A program made the translations under genes and the position numbers. From Acinetobacter sp. C26M (lineage in GTDB: Bacteria > Pseudomonadota > Gammaproteobacteria > Pseudomonadales > Moraxellaceae), in NCBI RefSeq assembly GCF_023702675.1, contig NZ_CP098478.1, positions 806,001-870,000 on the forward strand: 64,000 nt of DNA, read 5' to 3'. The notes beneath the pieces were generated by a model, which saw nothing but the letters and a program-made list of their open reading frames with translations, made no database searches and was not told where the DNA came from. Below, piece by piece: positions 61,332-64,000 of the stretch. Every line of letters begins with the position of its first letter. Within the stretch, counting starts at the first letter, position 1.

Positions 61332-64000
61332 ATGCGTTTAAGCAGTTTAAAACTTTCAGGCTTTAAATCTTTCGCCGATAGTACAACATTACATTTTAAG
61401 GCAAACCGTACTGCGGTGGTTGGGCCGAACGGTTGTGGTAAATCGAATGTTATTGATGCGATTCGCTGGGTTATGGGCGAGTCCAACGCACGTCAATTGC
61501 GTGGTGGTAGCATGCAGGATGTCATCTTTACGGGGACAGCCAAGCGTAAACCTGTTGGTGTCGCCAGTGTAGAACTTCGTTTTGACAATACCTATGGCAA
61601 ATTAGGTGGTGCTTATAACGCCTATAGTGAGCTTGCGGTGCGTCGCCAAGTCACGCGTGAAGGTAAATCTGAATATTTCTTAAATGGTACACGTTGCCGT
61701 CGACGTGATATCACTGATATTTTCTTGGGTACAGGTCTCGGTCCACGCTCTTATGCGGTGATTGAACAGGGCATGATTAACCGTCTGGTCGATGCTAAAC
61801 CTGAAGAAATGCGTGTGTTTATTGAAGAAGCGGCAGGGGTGTCACGTTATCAGGCACGCCGTCGTGAAACCTTGCAGCACTTAGAGCATACTGAACAAAA
61901 TCTGGCACGTTTAGACGATATTGCCGCTGAACTAAAATCCCAACTTAGAAGCTTAAAGCGTCAATCTGAAGCTGCGATTCAATATAAGACCTTAGAAGGG
62001 CAGATTCGAACTTTAAAAATCGAGATTCTTTCATTTCAAGCCAATCAAAGTCAAAAGCTACAACAAGAATATACGGTTGAAATGACCGCGCTGGGTGAAA
62101 ACTTTAAGTTGGTTCGTTCAGAATCTCAAACCATTGAACACGATCTTGAAGCCACCAGTGCTTTATTCCAACGCTTAATTCAGCAGTCTTCACCCTTGCA
62201 GCATGAATGGCAACAGGCCGAGAAAAAGCTGTCTGAATTAAAAATGACCTTGGAACAAAAACAGAGTTTATTCCAGCAAAACAGTACCAGCTTGCTGCAA
62301 CTTGAACAGCAGAAAGTACAAACCAAAGAGCGTCTGCAACTCTCTGAATTACAGGTTGAAACCTTAAGCACTCAATTTGATGAGCAAAATGAAAGCTTGC
62401 TTGCCTTAGAGCAGCAGACACAAACGGCTGAGCAAAATTTTACTGATGTTCAGGCACAGCACAAGCAAGCACAACAGCAATTTGATCAATTGAAAACCCA
62501 AGTCGATCAGCAACAACAGAAAAAGTTGCAGATGGCAGCGCAAATTGAGCAGCTTGGTAAGAATGTTCTGCGGATTGAACAGCAAAAGCAGACCTTGCAA
62601 ACGCAAAGCACTCAGATTCGTGCTCAGGTTCAGGATGATGAACAGGCGCAGTTAGAACAATTACAGCAGCAACTGCAACAGGAAATAATTGCGTTAGAAA
62701 CAGCAATTGAGCAATTACAGCAGGATGTTCAGACACAGCAAGATCAGCAACAGTTGCAGAAGGCTGATGTGCAGAGTTTGAAAACCGAAATTCAGGTTTT
62801 ATTGGCTGAACAAAAGAACTTAAATCAGCTCGTCGCAAAGCAAAGTCCGAAGCATGATCAAAATGCAGTTCGATTGATGCAAAGCTTACGTTTAAGCGCT
62901 CAAGCTAAAGCGCATGCAAGCATTATTGAGAAGTTCTTGGCCAAGTGGCTGCAAGCGCATTTACTGGATGGTGAACAGTCATTTCAGGAAGGTGTGGCTC
63001 GACAGTTAAAAAATCCCTCCCAACCTTCCTTTGATAAAGGGAGGAGTTCCCCTCTTTTTCAAAGAGGGGTTAGGGGAGATTTAAAATATCTATCAGATTG
63101 GATCGAAGCTCCGCAATCTTCACTCTGGGCTAATGTAGCGGTTACAGAGAATTTAGCGATTGCATTGGAACATCAAGCAGATCTCCTGCATGCACAATCC
63201 ATTCTGACGCTCGATGGTTATCATGTCGGCGCAGACTGGGTCATTGCTTTGCATTATGATGACGAAAGTCAAACTGCACAGGGCATGCTCAGTCATCAAG
63301 TGCGTTTAGAGGAAATTGAACAGCAACTGGCACAGCAACAACCGCAGTTGCTTGATTTGGAACATCAGTTTTCACAGCAGCAGCAGGCTTTGCAACAGCA
63401 ACAACAGTGTTTGCAGCAACAACAGCAAAGTCTGAAGCAAAAGCAAAAAGAGCTGCAACAGCTAGATGTGCAAATTGCCAAACTACAAAGTACGGCACAA
63501 GCCTTTGTAATGCAGCAACAGCAGTTGGCCGATCAGCTGAAACAGCTTGATCTACAACTTGAAGAAGATGCCATGCAGCGTGATGATCTGGAGATCGATC
63601 TACATGCGCTTGCATTGAAATTAGAAGCAGTGTTGCCGAACTATAAGACTTTGCAATTTCAGGTGGAAAACTTGAATGAGCAGTTGGATGAGCAACAACA
63701 GCAGTTGACTCAACAACAACAGCAACGTGAAACTTTACGTCGCCAGACCTCGCAAGCCAATCAGCAAATTGAGTTACTGGAAAAAGATATCTCGTTCCTG
63801 AAAACGCAGTATCGTCAAATCATTGAACAAATTGAGCAAGCAAAGAAGTTTGTTGATCCGATTCAGCTTGAACTACCGAATTTAGAGTCGCAATTCCACG
63901 AGCAATTTCAGCAAACAGAAAAGCTGCAAAAAACCTGGAATGAATGGCAGCTTGAACTGAATCAAGTGCAAGAGAAACAGCAGCAACTGACGGAACAACG
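61332..64000 (+). CDS. smc: Chromosome segregation protein SMC (3' end outside window)
   Basis: ATPase of the SMC condensin complex (with ScpA/ScpB), needed for chromosome organisation. The frame from the ATG at 61332 is open to the window end: 889 codons visible. N-terminal MRLSSLKLSGFKSFADSTTLHFKANRTAVVGPNGCGKSNVIDAIRWVMGE contains the Walker A motif (GPNGCGKSN, about residue 30), then the GGSMQDVIFTG region. A very Gln/Leu-rich coiled coil begins near residue 170. The hinge region is around residues 530-640 (DGYHVGADWVIAL). A 72-base palindromic repeat lies in frame within the hinge region and adds about 24 residues; the frame is intact on both sides. The ATPase head C-terminal half is beyond the window. 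Confidence 0.95.
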   Translation, partial: MRLSSLKLSGFKSFADSTTLHFKANRTAVVGPNGCGKSNVIDAIRWVMGESNARQLRGGSMQDVIFTGTAKRKPVGVASVELRFDNTYGKLGGAYNAYSELAVRRQVTREGKSEYFLNGTRCRRRDITDIFLGTGLGPRSYAVIEQGMINRLVDAKPEEMRVFIEEAAGVSRYQARRRETLQHLEHTEQNLARLDDIAAELKSQLRSLKRQSEAAIQYKTLEGQIRTLKIEILSFQANQSQKLQQEYTVEMTALGENFKLVRSESQTIEHDLEATSALFQRLIQQSSPLQHEWQQAEKKLSELKMTLEQKQSLFQQNSTSLLQLEQQKVQTKERLQLSELQVETLSTQFDEQNESLLALEQQTQTAEQNFTDVQAQHKQAQQQFDQLKTQVDQQQQKKLQMAAQIEQLGKNVLRIEQQKQTLQTQSTQIRAQVQDDEQAQLEQLQQQLQQEIIALETAIEQLQQDVQTQQDQQQLQKADVQSLKTEIQVLLAEQKNLNQLVAKQSPKHDQNAVRLMQSLRLSAQAKAHASIIEKFLAKWLQAHLLDGEQSFQEGVARQLKNPSQPSFDKGRSSPLFQRGVRGDLKYLSDWIEAPQSSLWANVAVTENLAIALEHQADLLHAQSILTLDGYHVGADWVIALHYDDESQTAQGMLSHQVRLEEIEQQLAQQQPQLLDLEHQFSQQQQALQQQQQCLQQQQQSLKQKQKELQQLDVQIAKLQSTAQAFVMQQQQLADQLKQLDLQLEEDAMQRDDLEIDLHALALKLEAVLPNYKTLQFQVENLNEQLDEQQQQLTQQQQQRETLRRQTSQANQQIELLEKDISFLKTQYRQIIEQIEQAKKFVDPIQLELPNLESQFHEQFQQTEKLQKTWNEWQLELNQVQEKQQQLTEQ
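63011..63082. mobile_element. 72-base double-hairpin palindromic repeat inside smc
   Basis: The element begins AAATC and ends GATTT. Inside are two hairpins: CCTTCCTTT-GAT-AAAGGGAGG and CCCCTCTTT-TTC-AAAGAGGGG, and the ends also pair (AAATC.CTCC..ACC with GGTTAGGGGAGATTT). This looks like a dispersed palindromic repeat (REP/MITE-like) of the kind scattered in intergenic DNA of Acinetobacter and relatives. Its length is a multiple of three; translated in the smc frame it has no stop and gives a Pro/Ser/Gly/Arg-rich insert. Relation to known families is from pattern memory, not a search. Confidence 0.8.

Noticed and set aside
63011..63082. Pseudogene call for smc
   Set aside because: I traced the frame through the repeat codon by codon: length is a multiple of three and no stop occurs, so the gene is intact as far as visible.
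62440..63615. Several minus-strand open frames inside smc
   Set aside because: Mirror frames of the Gln-rich coiled coil (CAG/CAA read as Leu/Cys/Val); the plus-strand smc frame is continuous.

Overview
The window is a chromosomal segment of a gammaproteobacterium of the Moraxellaceae, most likely Acinetobacter. The sequence is moderately AT-rich by eye. The core proteins (NuoLMN, Upp, MetG, Ffh, Dcd, CoaX/BirA, Smc) look Acinetobacter-like, and so does the gene order (nuoN-upp, finR/fpr, a GntR regulator directly before smc). Genus assignment is inference from protein character; no search was run. There is no rRNA, tRNA, CRISPR array, insertion sequence or prophage in the window.

Layout. 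1-4675: end of the complex I operon (nuoL partial, nuoM, nuoN), closed by a strong terminator. 4782-8248: upp, a cold-shock-domain protein and a Fur-boxed TonB-dependent siderophore receptor. 8298-10056: divergent finR (LysR) and fpr (ferredoxin-NADP reductase). 10079-15785: a channel-like membrane protein, two tiny membrane proteins, a YhiN-type flavoprotein, a DUF4870-like protein and a PLP deaminase/desulfhydrase. 15852-19253: a tetR-MFS-HlyD drug-efflux operon with a clear palindromic operator. 19440-24671: DUF1345 protein, SAM methyltransferase, oleate hydratase, LysE exporter, exported metallo-beta-lactamase-fold hydrolase. 24860-35065: an AT-rich orphan PIN-like gene, metG, several small accessory genes, an LEA-like protein, apbC/mrp, a nucleosidase-like lipoprotein, DUF2062, LysE and dcd.

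The accessory centrepiece is 35446-51729. It starts with a two-partner secretion pair (TpsA exoprotein with GLUG repeats, TpsB transporter). Then comes an apparent operon of four large exported proteins (40649-48101), a secreted helical-repeat protein, a lipoprotein made of a Pro-Thr stalk plus five BLIP/SmpA-like repeats, and a fifth exported protein. All five large exported proteins carry the same short motif right after signal-peptide cleavage (Leu-x-x-Leu-x-Asp-x-x-Leu-x-x-x-Thr-Gly-Gln type). This resembles the DUF6160/'Fil' proteins annotated as putative pilus assembly factors in Acinetobacter. I infer a multi-component surface structure or envelope assembly system of unknown function.

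51805-64000 returns to housekeeping genes: dusC-like, ypjD, ffh, a small hydrolase, coaX-birA, a TSUP permease, a small-GTPase pair, a GntR/FCD regulator and smc (cut by the window end). Inside smc a 72-bp double-hairpin palindromic repeat is inserted exactly in frame near the hinge, adding about 24 residues. Many intergenic regions hold clean palindromes that look like operators; they are listed separately.
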